From: Cardinalis cardinalis
Lineage: Eukaryota; Chordata; Aves; Passeriformes; Cardinalidae
Direction of reading: 5' to 3'
DNA length: 64,000 nucleotides
Assembly (NCBI GenBank): GCA_014549065.1
Contig: JACDOX010000001.1
Span: 4,765,481 to 4,829,480 of the forward strand
The notes under the pieces are model-generated. The model worked only from the letters and a program-made list of their open reading frames with translations. It had not been told where the DNA came from and did no database searches. The position numbers were made by a program, and so were the translations under genes. Below are positions 36,714-49,685 of the stretch, piece after piece; position 1 is the stretch's first letter, and each line of letters begins with the position of its first letter.

Positions 36714-39700
36714 AAAGAATAAAAANATTCTTCAAACAGCTGACTTTAAAGTGAACTAGAGTGCAGGTGCCTTTCTGTAATATATAGTTTCCACCTACTT
36801 TGTCTTAAGCTTGGTTTNGTTTTTTTTTTTGTAAATTATTCAGTGGTCAAAGTGAGTGCTGGCACAAAGCTGGGCTTCTGTACCAGTGCCCTTATGTTGC
36901 AAATGGAGCAGCAGCTGACCCTGCAGTGATAGGGCTCAGGAGCTCTGGCACAGCTGTGCTGTGAGATTCAGAAAATGGAGACCATTCAATTTTGATCCAG
37001 GACAGGTTTCCAAGGTAGGTCTTATGGCATGAGGAATTACAGGAAGCAGGATATTTTGCAAGATGTCAAATTAAATTTTGTTTTAATCAGTTCTTTTGGT
37101 ATTAAAAGAAACCAGTCTTGTTTTCAGTACACAAAACTTGGCACTACATCTGGCTAGTTGAAGAGGAGGGACTTCCCTTCCAAACTCATGGTGCCATCCA
37201 AAGTGCGATCCTTTCCTTGATAAGGATTGTAGCTTGCTGAAGTGTGAGGAGAAAAATTCTCTGAGAGCTGAATATGCTTTTGGCATANCAGGAAGCAGCA
37301 GAACAGGCTGATTTGTAGTAATATTAGTATGATCTTATGGTCAAATACAGTAAAATAACTCTGTGGTTNGAGTGATGGTAAACACTGAAGTCTGCAAGAG
37401 CTTGTTTTTTCCCTACCACCCAGTTTAGAATGATTTCAAAAAGTTTGCTTCTCCTCTATTTTGGACCTAAAATGAGGACTTCAGATTTTTTCTACAAAAG
37501 CCTTGGACACATCATCAGAAAGCTGAACATCTGAAAAACCCAAACTAAAAGAAAAATTTAAAAAATTTACTTGTCTTGCTNTAAACTTTGTTGTTCCACA
37601 TTAACATTTTCCTTTAAGGAATGAAATATTTGCCTTGAAACATCAAAGAAAGTTTCTTGGTATATTCAAGAAGGAGGCCAAATACATGGTGTATAGTGGA
37701 AGATGTAGTTTAATCTGAGACACCAAGCCAAATCCAATTTTAAAATTCTCAAGAGATGACAATATAGCATTTCAAATGAAAGCTTCTTGGGTTCTAACCT
37801 GAAAAATACTGCTCTGCAGGGATGATAAACAATTTGTCAGGTCACTGGAACACTTGATAAAAGATATATGCTTGTAGGGAAAATGAAATGAACTCTTTTT
37901 TTCTTTCTGGATGGTAGCCTTGTGAACCCAGCCCAAGAAGGTCAGAACAAGTCCCCTCTGAATCCTTCATTCATCATCTGTATAGAAGAAATGCACCTAT
38001 GGGACAGTTGGTTAGCCTGCAGGTAATTCCCAAACTAGAAGAGAGTCCAGCTTTATCTCTAATATAGCTGTGTCAGCTTTGGTACCAGGTTTTATCAGTA
38101 AAATAAACAGACATGACTGAATTGTACATGGACTCAATTGGCACTGAAAGTTCTGTTGTGCGTCTGAAATATTGAAATTGAGATTGCATCTCTCTTTTAA
38201 ATACACACATTGGAAATGAAGTTGTAATTTGAGAAGATAACATTTTTATATGGTCATTTTTCTGGCTCTAGCTATCAGTAGCTTTAAAAGTATTTTATAA
38301 ATAAAGGGTTGAAGTGTATTATAACATGCAATGGTACCTTTGGGACATGTAACACAAACCTTAATGAAAGTTCACAAGAATTTAACATGCAAAAGTTATT
38401 TTTAATTCACAGTATCTTATCTGTTTTCAGTTCTTTTGAATTACAAAATGCAATTGGGATGTCTTAAGTTCTACTTCTTTGCCAAATTTAATTTGTTTCC
38501 ATATTAAANGTATTTCCCAGTTACACTGACATGAAAAGCATCTGAAACCATTAAATTTTGCTATATTTTTAACTTTAAAACCTTCATAATGCTGCCAAGT
38601 GTTTTTTTATGAATTTTGAGAAAATTATTTTTCTCTGGGACAAAAGTTACCATAATAATTTTTCTTTTCCTGGCCTGATGGGTTCATAATAATTTTGAAT
38701 GAAACTCCCCATGTAACTGGGTGCTCTAATGAATGAGGGCTTGGGGCCAGAGATCCCCATTTGATTATTGGGCCCTGTTGAAACAGGAGCAAGTGGTTAC
38801 AGAACACAGCAGCAGCTGGGCTGGACACGGTGGGATGGAGGCTCCTACCCTGGGTCCTGAGAGAGGTAAATCCCTAAGGAAGGGCCCTGGTCCTCACTTG
38901 GGCAGAGCAACATGTTTTGCTGCTACAGTTTCTACATGTCCTCTGTGTTTTTGGAAGAGGAATGAGGCTGGGTTCAGGACACACAGGGTGGTGACAGTGA
39001 ACGTGGGTGAAATGTGCACTGCTGTCATGAACAAGAGTGAATGGAGATGGGCTTCAAGGGGAAGCTGTGAAGGCAGGTGGAAAAGTAGAAGCATTGAGGA
39101 AAAGAGGAGCATAAATGGTGTCCAGTGGGACCTGTCCTAATGACAGCTCTTCTCTCAATGTGAAATACCAAAGAGTGACGATGGAAAAACTCTTGAATGC
39201 CTGATGGATGTGGCAGAGCAAAGCTTGCAGACCCAAACCTGAGCTCTTTTCTTATATCTCTCAAAAAAAACCCCACTAACACCCCAAACTGGCAGTGGCC
39301 AACCGGGTTGTTATCCATTGGTGAGTTGTGCAGCAGCAGGTGATTTCTGCAGTCCCTGNTGCAACGCGTGCACAGCAGTGTCTGATTTCAGAAAGGACAA
39401 AGTTACACAGACTGTGGANATAATTTGAGTTGTGTTGTCTGGTGCTTCAAATCATGTAGCAAATGGTTGGCATCAGGTCACTCTAGTTATACTGCTCCCA
39501 TTTCACCCTGTTCCTCAGTCTGACCCTTGTTTAAAGAAAAGATAATTTATTTGGAAGGCTTGAGTCATATTTTTCCCTTTCTCCCACTTGTTTAGCAGAG
39601 TGTATGCAATACTCAGGAGGCAAGAGACGAAGACAAGGGAGAACTGGCTGTAACAAATGACTGCATCCTCACAGCACACTTTGGCAGCACAGACCTTGGG

Positions 39701-40300
39701 AGATTTCTGACTGTGCCTTCCTGTGACTTGCTCAAGATGGAAGGGCGTGGAAGGGACATTGTGTTCCTGGAGCAGATGTGGAGAGAAAATGATAGGGAGC
39801 ACACTCCATCAGGGGAGGCATTGCTGTGTGAGAATGCAGTAGAGGCTCATGACAGGTCATGTTGTGCTACATAGGGGCAAATCAGAGAAGATTTTGACCC
39901 TTGTTTTGGAATGAGTACACATGTGCATGCTCTGGATCAGGGAGCATTTTATTGCACTGCTGGCTAACAGGGCATGTGCTACAGAGTCCTCACCGAAAGG
40001 GCAGGAAGGCATATGTGCCCACCCAACAGGCAAGTTCAAATTGTCTCCTCCTTAGCTGCTTAAAAATAGTTCAAAAATAGATGCCTTAAATGCTGTTACT
40101 CCAGCAGGATTACTCAATAGTGAATTTAGCTTTGGATTCTCTCCATGGCCACAGTCTTAATTTTAACTCCTCCTGAAAGAATGCCACAAGGCTGCTTTTC
40201 CATCTGATTTTGGTGGGGAAAGGAAAATCTTTTGCAGAAGCTGGGACAAATGAGCAGTAGTCAAGATTTTTCACATCGTGTTTCCTTAAAAAAGGCAGAG

Positions 40301-40315
40301 GAAATGCATAATTAT
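40301..40315 (+). promoter_or_regulatory. POU/homeodomain-like word, copy 1
   Basis: GAAATGCATAATTAT occurs here and again at 43925-43939. ATGCATAATTA matches the known preference of POU class IV (Brn-3) factors. The site prediction is weak on its own. Confidence 0.2.
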
Positions 40316-43300
40316 TTGGAAAATAATTTGGCAGGTTCTTCCCAGTGCTAGGCTGTTTAATGCATCAGCCCGTCACACTTAAACAGTTTAGGGATCACTT
40401 ACCATTTTTTGATTACACCTGAGATGGTTCACAGAAGTTGTTTTGACAGGGCCTAGCTTTCTGTTATGAGCTGCCTGATATTTTTTCTAATGAAGACATT
40501 AAACCCTAGTAAAACAATTTTTCAAAATCTTCAAGCCTGCAGATATTCCTAACAGGGNAAGCATTTGCTCTCCTTCCACTGCCTGTTGTGAGGAGCCCAG
40601 TGTGTTTGAATGGTATGTTTTACNCTTTTTCAGATGGCAACCTTTTTACAAAGAAGAAGAGATGCAGAATAGTGTGGTACAGACTCTAGCCTTGTTCAAA
40701 ATAATCCCAAAATAATTGGAGTAACCAGGCGTAATCAGCAAACACCTAGTGTTCAATACACTAGGTCCTACTATTTTCTGTTGAATTTACTCCAACTAGG
40801 GGAAGAGCACTGTGTGTTTTTTGGCAGTAGCTTTTCTGGAAAATGAAATAAGTGAAACTATTCTCACAGAGAAGGGGATGGGGAATGGTTTCAGGACCTC
40901 AGATTTTGTAATGCAGTTCTTTAAGAAACTGGCAGTGAATGAATATCTAGGCTCGTTTTAGACAACAGCAGGATTTTGTAAGTTTTCTGTTATTTAAGGT
41001 CTAATCTCCCACTGAAGTTAAAGTTGAAATGAGTTTCTCAGCCTGGGGTGTACAGAGTTTATCAAAAAGCCTCAGTAAAAACCTTGTGTAGTCTGCTGCT
41101 GTCTGTGGTCAAGTGTCTCTTTCTTCTCCAGCCTTTTCTACACCTCAGGAGCTGGGAACATTCAGAATTCTGGCATTCTGAAGACGTTAGTTTTAGCTTC
41201 ACTTAAATACGACAGAGATTCACTGCAATTGTCTACTTTATTTTAAAAAATGCTCATGAATCACAATTAAAAGCATTCTGCAATACTGTGAGTTAAAGTA
41301 CCAGGTTGCTTAGCTGGGTTATTATACAGTACAGAGCTTGTTTTGANAAGATTTAATATGTGAGCCTGCTGAATGTTTGGGCATATTCAGCAACACACAT
41401 ACAAAATGCTGCTCTTTTTATTAATAGAAAGTTCACTTGACAACACACACCAGTGTTACCTTTCTGACACAGATTTAGACGGCTTTGAAACCTCCTTTCA
41501 GGGTTTCATGTGTGCTGTGTACATAGGGTGAAGAGCCAGCTTACAGAAAAAAGCCCTGATAGATGTCTTTCCAGGGGATCTTGGCAAGAGTCACTGCTAT
41601 CACCAATACTGTTTCTGGTATCACTTGCATCCATTGCTGCAACCTGTCAAAACAGGTGTATTTATAGGCCTTGAGGGACTGAAACAAGAAANCAAACATT
41701 TGCATAGCATTTTCCAGCAAATTCCCAAGGACTGAGACTCAAAGGATTTTGATATGTTTCCAGGGATTACTTAGCTTCACTGACTATTTCTATGTTCTCT
41801 TTTGCAGTCAATGTCCCGCTTCTAGGTCTTAGAAAAAAAAAAGAATTCTCTCTTCTACCAATGAAATCATCAACAAAATGCTGGTTGGCTTCAGAAAAAC
41901 TCACAAAAATATTTAAATTCACATCAGAGAAAACTGGCATGAGAGCTTACTTAACACTACAAATTAAGTTAAATTAAGGAGTACTGCGCCAGTGTGATTA
42001 ATTAGAACTACTTTGCTTAAAAAGTATGCACTGAGATATTTTTTGTGCTCTGTCTTGGCAGCAGTTAAGCTCTAGGGTACGAGAGGCTGCCTACTCCTTG
42101 TAATGGCTTGGAGTAGTTAATGGTGTTGAGTTCTGGAAGAGGAAGAATCCCACTAATTGTGCAATCCTCCTGGCACGGGGGTTTGGCAGGACGTCCTCAC
42201 AGTGAACCTACGCTGGGTGTGCCGCCCTTTGTAGAGTGTGATGCACAGCTTTGTGTGCCTCAGGCTGCAAGAAATAATCATCTTCAGCAGGGTGAGGGAA
42301 CTTGAGTGCATAACTTTTCAGGGCTAGCATGACAATCGTGACTTTTCAGGAGATTTATGTTTACTGTAATGCAGCATCCCACTTTTCCAAAAATTTTTAG
42401 CGGTGATGGTGGTGAGTGATAAGGAGACAGTAAGGCAAATTGAGTTAATGAATGTAGTCCTAAGACTATAAAGGATTTCTTTAAAGGTGAAGTGCACAGG
42501 AAAGGAATATTTTTCACTTTGTTTTAAAGAGAGAGATTAATTCAAGTTCAGGAAGGGAGTATTCAGTTGTATCGATATGTGAAGAAGGTGCCTCTTTTGG
42601 CATAATCCCAGATGGAAACAGTGGATCATGATAACAGCATTTTAATTCATGGTTTGTCAGGACATTATTAAGTGGCAATTAAAGTGACTCAAGTGTTCCA
42701 ACACACAGGTTGCTGAGGGCCAGCAGATGATAAGACCAAGATTAAAGAAATTGAAATGCAGATCTACATTGTCTATGAAATGGTTGTGAAAATACAAGTA
42801 ACTTAATCCTGTTTGATTTTACTTCCATAAACTNCTATTCTCAAGAAAGCTTCATGTGCAGCTCTTTTACTTCTGTGACTAGGGAATTGTAGTCTCCTTC
42901 CATTCTTTACATCAAATGATTAGCTTGCAGCCTGGCTCGTATTTGCTCCAGGAGAAGAATGATCAAAAGTTTTCTGCTGGCTACAAGCCCTCCACCCTTT
43001 GGAAATGTTCTCTTGACTGTGAACAATTTTTTCTTGGTATCTTTTAAAAATAGGAGCAAAAATTTCCAAGGAGGGAAGTTCTGGTTGTACACGTGAGAAC
43101 TGAAAGGTGCTTTCCAGGGGGAGTGTGNACTCTTCCACAGAATCTGGGAGAAGACTGGGAAACTGTGGAGGCAGTGTATTGTGCCAGCTGCAGCCTCAAC
43201 TCCCAAACTATTTGGTTTGGCTGGTAGTACCGAGACTTCAAGTCCCTTCCCATCCACCCCCTTTTTAAACTTGCTCCCATCCATACTGTCTTGTACCTTT

Positions 43301-43924
43301 GTCCTGCAGCTACTTGGTTTTTTCTTTCCTAAATGTTTTCTTAATTCCAAGCCTTTTGGTTTGGTGTAACCTTGTGAAAAATGACAAAATGATTTCTTCT
43401 GAGTTGTTTGCTTCTTCCAAGGATGATTTTTTATATTATCTGAAGGAAGAAGATTTTGCCTTTTCTTTGTTCAGTTGGCCAGNCAGCTCTTCTATTTGAA
43501 AAAATCTTGAAAAATTAATTAAAATACAAAATAAATATATATATTTTTCTCTTTTTGATGGGCCCTCACTTCTGCATTTGTCCTTGTAAATTGGAAGTAG
43601 CAAGAGAGATTTCTGGCTAAATGGGTTTTCAGTAGAAGAAAACTGATTTGCACTGTGTACCTAGCTGATGATTTTTTCCTTTTATATTATTGGAAATATC
43701 AAGGGTTCAGGGAATATTCACTGTGTCAGCAGCCTTGCATCTAATGAGGTTGTTTGGACTCTGCTCTCNGAGCCAGAGTAAAATCTTTGAAATATGTTAG
43801 TCACAATTTAACTGAAACTGGGGGAGGTTTTTAACAGTGAGCTTTAAGTAAACTGCATCTTTTTGAATTTCCTGGGCAGCTGCTTTTCTCTCTTTGATGT
43901 ACTGTGCCTGGTGATGCTGTTAAT

Positions 43925-43939
43925 GAAATGCATAATTAT
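43925..43939 (+). promoter_or_regulatory. POU/homeodomain-like word, copy 2
   Basis: Exact second occurrence of the 15-mer at 40301-40315, followed by more AT-rich homeodomain-type words (TTACATAATAAA, AAATTAATTG) to about 44100. Confidence 0.2.
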
Positions 43940-45652
43940 GTGTTACATAATAAAACAGAGCTAACCTGAAGGTGCCTAATAGATTATAATGATGTGGAGG
44001 CCTGAGAAACTAAAGACTATTGGGGGTTGTTGAAAAGTTCCTCTGGTGACAAAGATGATGTCTAAAGAGGTTTGAATAACTGTGCTGATAAATTAATTGT
44101 GGTCTCTTTGTGTATAAATGACATTTTTCAGGATTTTGTATATAGNGAGATTATTGAAAAAAAAGAAGTACAATTTACTAGGCTGCTGATGTATGAAGTG
44201 TCAGCACCAAGTGCTTCCAGNGCCTATTAGAGCTGCTGGCTTTGCACAGAAGGGTGCCCTAGGCAAAGACATTTTTGGCACAGCCTGTCTCACCCGTAGG
44301 ATCAAAAGAAACAAACAAAAAAAAAAAATCTGGCAATATGTACAGAGAGTAAATTGCATCCTAAAGAGCAGCCCCTAGAATGCAGTCTTGGAATGAATAT
44401 TGATAGATGAAACATTCCGCTGTATGGCTGAAGAGTTGTAGGTGTAGGGTTTTGTGACTGCCCCCAACTCCCTTCCCTCCTTTCTCTGCATTTGTCACCT
44501 ACATTTTCTCTCTCCCCCAGTAATAATCTGTATAACTTGTTCCTTTCAGAGAATCTTTAGGAACTGGTTCGTACACATAGGTATTTTTAATGGAGAGGGT
44601 GTATAANCTTCCAGTCCTGGACCACATGGGCTCCTGATGGTGCTGGGCTGTGGCTGGGCTTGCTTGGCTGCTGCTCTGGGCTCACAAGGGTCTGTCTGCT
44701 GGGAGAATTTGCATGCAGGGAGCTCCAGTGTGGATTTACAGCCTGCTAGTTACTTGGCACTAATTCCCTTGGGTGGATGATTCTAGTACCTACTAAGANT
44801 GCTTTTGTGCAGGTTAGCTTCAAGAGTGCTTTTGTGTGAGTNAGGCAGGCTCCTTTTTGAAGGTGAAATATGCTGTTTTTCACTTCCCAAGCACCAGGGG
44901 TACCCCAATGGGCAGTCAGTGCTGAGTAGCTAATATGCAGTAAATTCACACCCAAGCTCACTGAGCATGAACTTCCTTATGCAGCCGAATCCCGAGGCTC
45001 TGCNCTTTGTCTCTTTCAGCAGGGAGCAGATGGCCCTTCTCTAAACAGGGAATNCCAATAAAGCCTTATGAAGAGCACAGATATTGTGTGCATGAAGATT
45101 CGTGCCTGTCCATCTGCTTAGATGAGATGACTTGAATCTATCACAGTTCTTGGTTTATCTTCGGCGCCCGTGATTTCTGTTGAGATTCTTTAAGGTGAAC
45201 TTTGCTGCTGAATTGCCATCATCCTTGTCATTAGTAGACTAGGGTTTACCTGCAGGTTTTGATTTCTTCCTTCTTCATCAGCACCAAGACAGCATACTTT
45301 TTATTATATGAATGACTGCATCTTTCATGTGTGAATCTTTCTTTGTTGCAATTCCCTTTCCCAGAATTTATTTGAACTCCAATTAATGGCTTTCTCTAGG
45401 TCTCTGAGTACTAGGATGTGAAATCAAGTCAATTTTTTGATAAAACTTTGCTTTAGTCTGGGATTCATAAATAAATTGATCTATTATTACTGTACAACTT
45501 CACTTTATCTTAAGATCACACAATGAGTTAAATTTTCATGCTAAGTTTTCTTGAAGTTTTATAAATTATTTTATCTATTTTTTATGCTTATGCTTCAAAT
45601 ATATAATTAATTTCTAAGTCATCTGCATGTTTTCTTTATGTTTTTCCTCCAG

Positions 45653-45713
45653 TATTACCTATATCCAAGAAAATTTTGCATCACAGAAATTGCCTCTCCA
45701 ACTTCCATCTACA
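45653..45713 (+). other. Candidate exon-like segment (unidentified)
   Basis: A pyrimidine-rich acceptor (tttatgtttttcctccag) ends at 45652. The following 61 nt are open in the frame starting YYLYPRKFCITEIASPTSIY, and ACA|GTGAGA is a plausible donor. The frame stays open about 90 nt beyond the donor. The protein is not recognised, and a chance match is likely. Confidence 0.12.
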
Positions 45714-46246
45714 GTGAGAGTTCTGAACAACTCCACCAGTACTATTGTGGCCAAAGTTTAAATTTACTTATGTACAAAAGATATTGCTCAAAATGCTTTT
45801 AACATGTCTTTTTAGAAATGACCTCAGCCATCCTAGCTTGCCAAAGATAAACAGCATTTCTGCTCCACAGGCATTAACCCTTGGAGGAAGTGAAGTCCAA
45901 TGCTGAATGCAGAGGCACTTGCTTTGAGCGTTCAGGGCGCTGTTGTAGAGAGGAGCCNTCCCCCCTCCAGATCCCAGCACTCAGGAAGGCTGCAGGGCTG
46001 GGGAAAACCAGCACAAGCCTCAGGGTTTCTCAGTCACAGATGTAAAATGCTGCTGAATGTTTCTGACAGTAAAGGAGGAGGGTCTGGGCCAGGTCAGCTT
46101 GACTGTTCCTCCTAGGGGACAGAAGGGTAGGAGGAAGGCATAAAGTGGGATGAAAACCAAGAAGAGGTGGCTGGTGAGCCAGGCTCTGGTTGTTGATGTT
46201 CTGAAGATATTCTGTATAGGTCAAAACAATCACTTGAAAGTATTTT

Positions 46247-46295
46247 TTAGAGTTTAAGTTTCNAGAGTTTTTATATTTAGAGTTTCAGAGTGCTT
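46247..46295. repeat. TTTAGAGTTT low-complexity repeat
   Basis: AGAGTTT recurs three times in 45 bp (…tttagagtttaag…, …cnagagttttt…, …tttagagtttcag…). Local slippage repeat. Confidence 0.65.
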
Positions 46296-49200
46296 TTATA
46301 GCTTTTTATAGTAATTTTTACTGTTGGTTTTATTCCAGAAGAGTTTCCTGTAGCGTGATACTTAAAAAAACCTTAAAAGGAATCCACAATAAGGATACTC
46401 CATTTGTGTGAATGAGTTGCAGCAGATATGATGAAGCAATTCTTAAAATCCCACAGTTGCTGTTTTCCTTTCAACTGACATATTNCTGTTTTTAAATCCT
46501 AGCTTTAAAGAGAAATTCAAAGAATGTGGTATTATTGGAAATCTCTGGCTATGTCCAAGCAGAAAAGACAGTTGCATGACTCTGTTGTACATGGCTGACC
46601 ATGCCATAGGAGTCCTTTGTTGGGATATGGTGTAAATCATCCTGAATGTTATCTTTTCAAGCCCAGAACAGAGACAGAAGGAGGCTGAAAATTTAAGTCT
46701 GGATAAATTTCCTACAGCTTATCATGCAGAAATGTGTTTATTGGCATTCTTTGAATGTAGATATTTGAAGTGCTTAACAATCTCTAACTGACGAGGTCTA
46801 TTAAATGGCCAAGTCCTGTAATACACTTTGTCTGAATTGGAGAAAAGTTCCCAGGCAAAAGCCTTCTAGTCTTATGAGGAAAGGTTGCATATTTACTCCC
46901 AGGGTAATTGCTAATGAATATACCTGTTTAACAGGATGCAATTATAGGGGAAATAGTGGGATGTGAAAGGAGATGACATTTTTTACTAAAAAACCTTAGT
47001 AAGGTATCATAAGGAGAATATTTATGTGCAGTGTTTTTCACCATGAAAAATATTTGACTTAATTTTGAGTGTGAGACCCGCTTCACTGTGGGTCTAAACA
47101 ACACTAATTACATTCGCATTACTCTCTATTTTGTGTAGGAGGATTCACTCTGAATCCTTTATTCAAAGGCAGTAGTACTGGTGTGCTTTAAGTCGCTTTT
47201 AGACATTTGCAGTAGCAGGTCAGGTGAACCTGGTCTACCTTTGTGCTTGGTTATAGTGGTTGTGTGTAACCATGGAGGCAAAACCAACCAGCTCGAGGGT
47301 AATAAAGTATAAAAACATACTGCATACCTCACCACTCATCTGAACATACAGTCACTACATAGGGAAAAAGGACAAGTATGCTTAAAAGAGGTGTTTTGGG
47401 TGAGATACCATAATTTGTGCACGTGATTTTCTACAAGCAGAACTTCACGCCAACTCACAGGTTTGTGATTGTGGGGACAGGCATGCCTGCACCACACCTT
47501 GTACTGCCCAGCATTGCTCTGCACGGTAACTGATGTTCCTGCTGCTTGATCTGCTGAGNGGGACTTCTGTTGGAAGCTGCTTCATCCCTTTCCTGGCATC
47601 CTTCAAGACAATGTTTGTACAAGGAGCTTGTTCTGTCAGGAAGCAGGAGTAAGGGAAAACAAGTTTATATCTCCTGAGCTCAGCAAGAAAGAAAAACTAT
47701 TTGAATTTGTTTGCTTTTTAAAATATTTGTCACAATGCCAAGCTATTTTAAGTAATCTGGCTACTTCATCTCTACTTACTATCCTCTTCTACATCTGAAT
47801 TATCACAAGCCACCTGAAATATGGGAATCAGATGTGAATTTTAATGTAAGAGTCATGCTTCAAGCTGACAGGGATGGGAGGGGGAGCTGTCACTGCATCA
47901 GCCAAGATTCTCTGGTGGAAGTGTTGATTGATAACCTATACCTGGGAAAGGAGGGAAGCAGTCCCTTTCAGTGGACTGAGTTGCTTTCCATTCCCTTGTG
48001 AAAGAAGTANGTAGTCCTGTGTAACCATTGCCTTCATCTCTAGGTGTATGAAAAAAATGCAAAGTCCTTTGCTCCATTTTTTCCTTAGGTAGAGCTCACA
48101 AATGATCCAGTCCTCCCCACTGGTAGTGCTGGCTGCCCTGCTGGCCATGATGGTTGGTGTTCAAGTCCCTGTAGGGCTCCCTCAGGAAGCTGAAATGCAT
48201 TCCCTACTTGGATGTGGAATCTTTTGTTCATTACAGAAGAAAATGATGAGGTCTCTCATGTTGCTGATCTGTAANTTTTAGGTGTCATGTTTTCCACAGA
48301 GGCTATGTGGCTTCTCTGAGACCCAGAGCTTAGAGAGAAAAAGGGGAAAATGGAGACCCTGATCCTGAACAAGGTCCCCATGGTGTGATGTGCTGTACAA
48401 AGAGAATGAAAGACCCACTTTCTCTTCANGCTTGTGGTAGGTTTTGAATTACCACAGCCCCTGGAGTCCTGAGAGCAGTAAGTGCTCCCTAGTGCCCAGC
48501 TGGATGCTGTTTATTAAGGGTCCAACTGAGAATCCAGTGAAGGTTTTCACAGACCATTGTCACAGTTTCTTGTGAGCAAAAGCNGTAGAACAGAGGAACA
48601 ACAGCAGAGTATGGTGGAGTGTGGTTTGACTTCTGGATGACTGGTCTGGGCTTCCTGTATGTTGGGTACCATAAGATGTACACTTTCAGGTGGTGATTCC
48701 TGCCATCAAAGGACAGCAATTAAAGGGAGGTAAGAAGAATTGCTTTTTGGAAGTGCTTGCATTAACTAAAGACTAAATGAATAGCTTGGAAAAAAAAGTT
48801 GCATCCTATATTTTTTTAATCTACATAAATCCATTAAGTCCTGTGTATCTTTCAGTGTATGAACTAATATCCAAATCTTCATTTTTTCATGGCATTGATG
48901 CCAGGTAATAAGTACTGTTTCCTCTCCTAAGTGTAGGTGCTGGGTCTGTATTTATCCTAGCTAGTGACAAACTCTGTACTACTGTCTTCTATAAAATAAT
49001 TAGCAGAAATGCTGATTCTTTGGTTCTCTAGAAATTAATTAGATATATATCCACAGCCAAAGCTATTTGCAGGACACTTCACTTTTCTCCCAGTACTGAG
49101 GTCTACTGGGCAATCTTTTAGCTTCAAATGACCCTCTAGAAAAATAAAATGTTGGTGACTCACTCTGTTCACATTTTCTTCCAAATGTAGCCATGTCTGA

Positions 49201-49458
49201 AAGGTTTTAACAAGCACATTGAATGCTGGGTATAATCTAACTGTGTTTATCATGAGAGGAAAAATTGCCAGCAATGCAGTAGGAGGAAATAAAAACAATC
49301 TGTGACATTATGGATGACTTCTATATGTACCACANCAGATAAAAGAGAGGGGAAGAAGCCATAAAGTTTCCCATGGTATTCCAATTAGATGACAAGCCCA
49401 TGGAAAGAATTATAACTGCTTTCCTGGTTCAGAATGAGGTCCTATTCACTTGAAGGAC

Positions 49459-49485
49459 ATATATATATACATTTATATATATATA
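49459..49485. repeat. (AT)n microsatellite
   Basis: ATATATATATAC followed by ATTTATATATATATA. Simple repeat about 200 bp upstream of a CR1. Confidence 0.85.
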
Positions 49486-49685
49486 AAATTTCATTTTACT
49501 CCCACTCCTTCTTTTTTTTCCTCTCCAAGCACATTAAAGAAAGTTTCTGGACAACCTGATCACAGACTCTACCAATACTCTAAAGCAAAATACATAGCAT
49601 CACAACTTGGTAAGGATTTTATAGCTAGACACTTTACAGACTGCCAAGTTTTAGCCTAAATCCTCTTAGACATAGTCTGNATAGG

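Larger units (their letters stand above)
36714..49685. other. Long unique non-coding stretch
   Basis: This is about 13 kb with no recognised gene or transposon. It includes stretches that resemble conserved non-coding DNA (about 40270-40440, 41980-42260 and 43880-44140), with homeodomain/POU-like words and no repeats. It also has an exon-like segment at 45653-45713, an AGAGTTT-type low-complexity patch (46247-46295) and an AT microsatellite (49459-49485). The longest open frame (minus strand, 42907-43350, 147 codons) has no known motif. Confidence 0.5.

Noticed and set aside
38733..39140. 135-codon plus-strand open frame in a GC-richer patch
   Set aside because: There is no known motif, and the overlapping minus-strand frames are of similar length. 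Composition explains the low stop density.
41808..41977. Acceptor-like tract (tgttctcttttgcag) followed by a 55-codon frame
   Set aside because: There is no donor, a poly-A/lysine run follows directly, and no family is recognised.
42907..43350. 147-codon minus-strand open frame
   Set aside because: It has no recognisable domain, a lysine/proline-rich composition typical of chance translation, an overlapping open frame on the other strand and one N. It is not reported as a gene.
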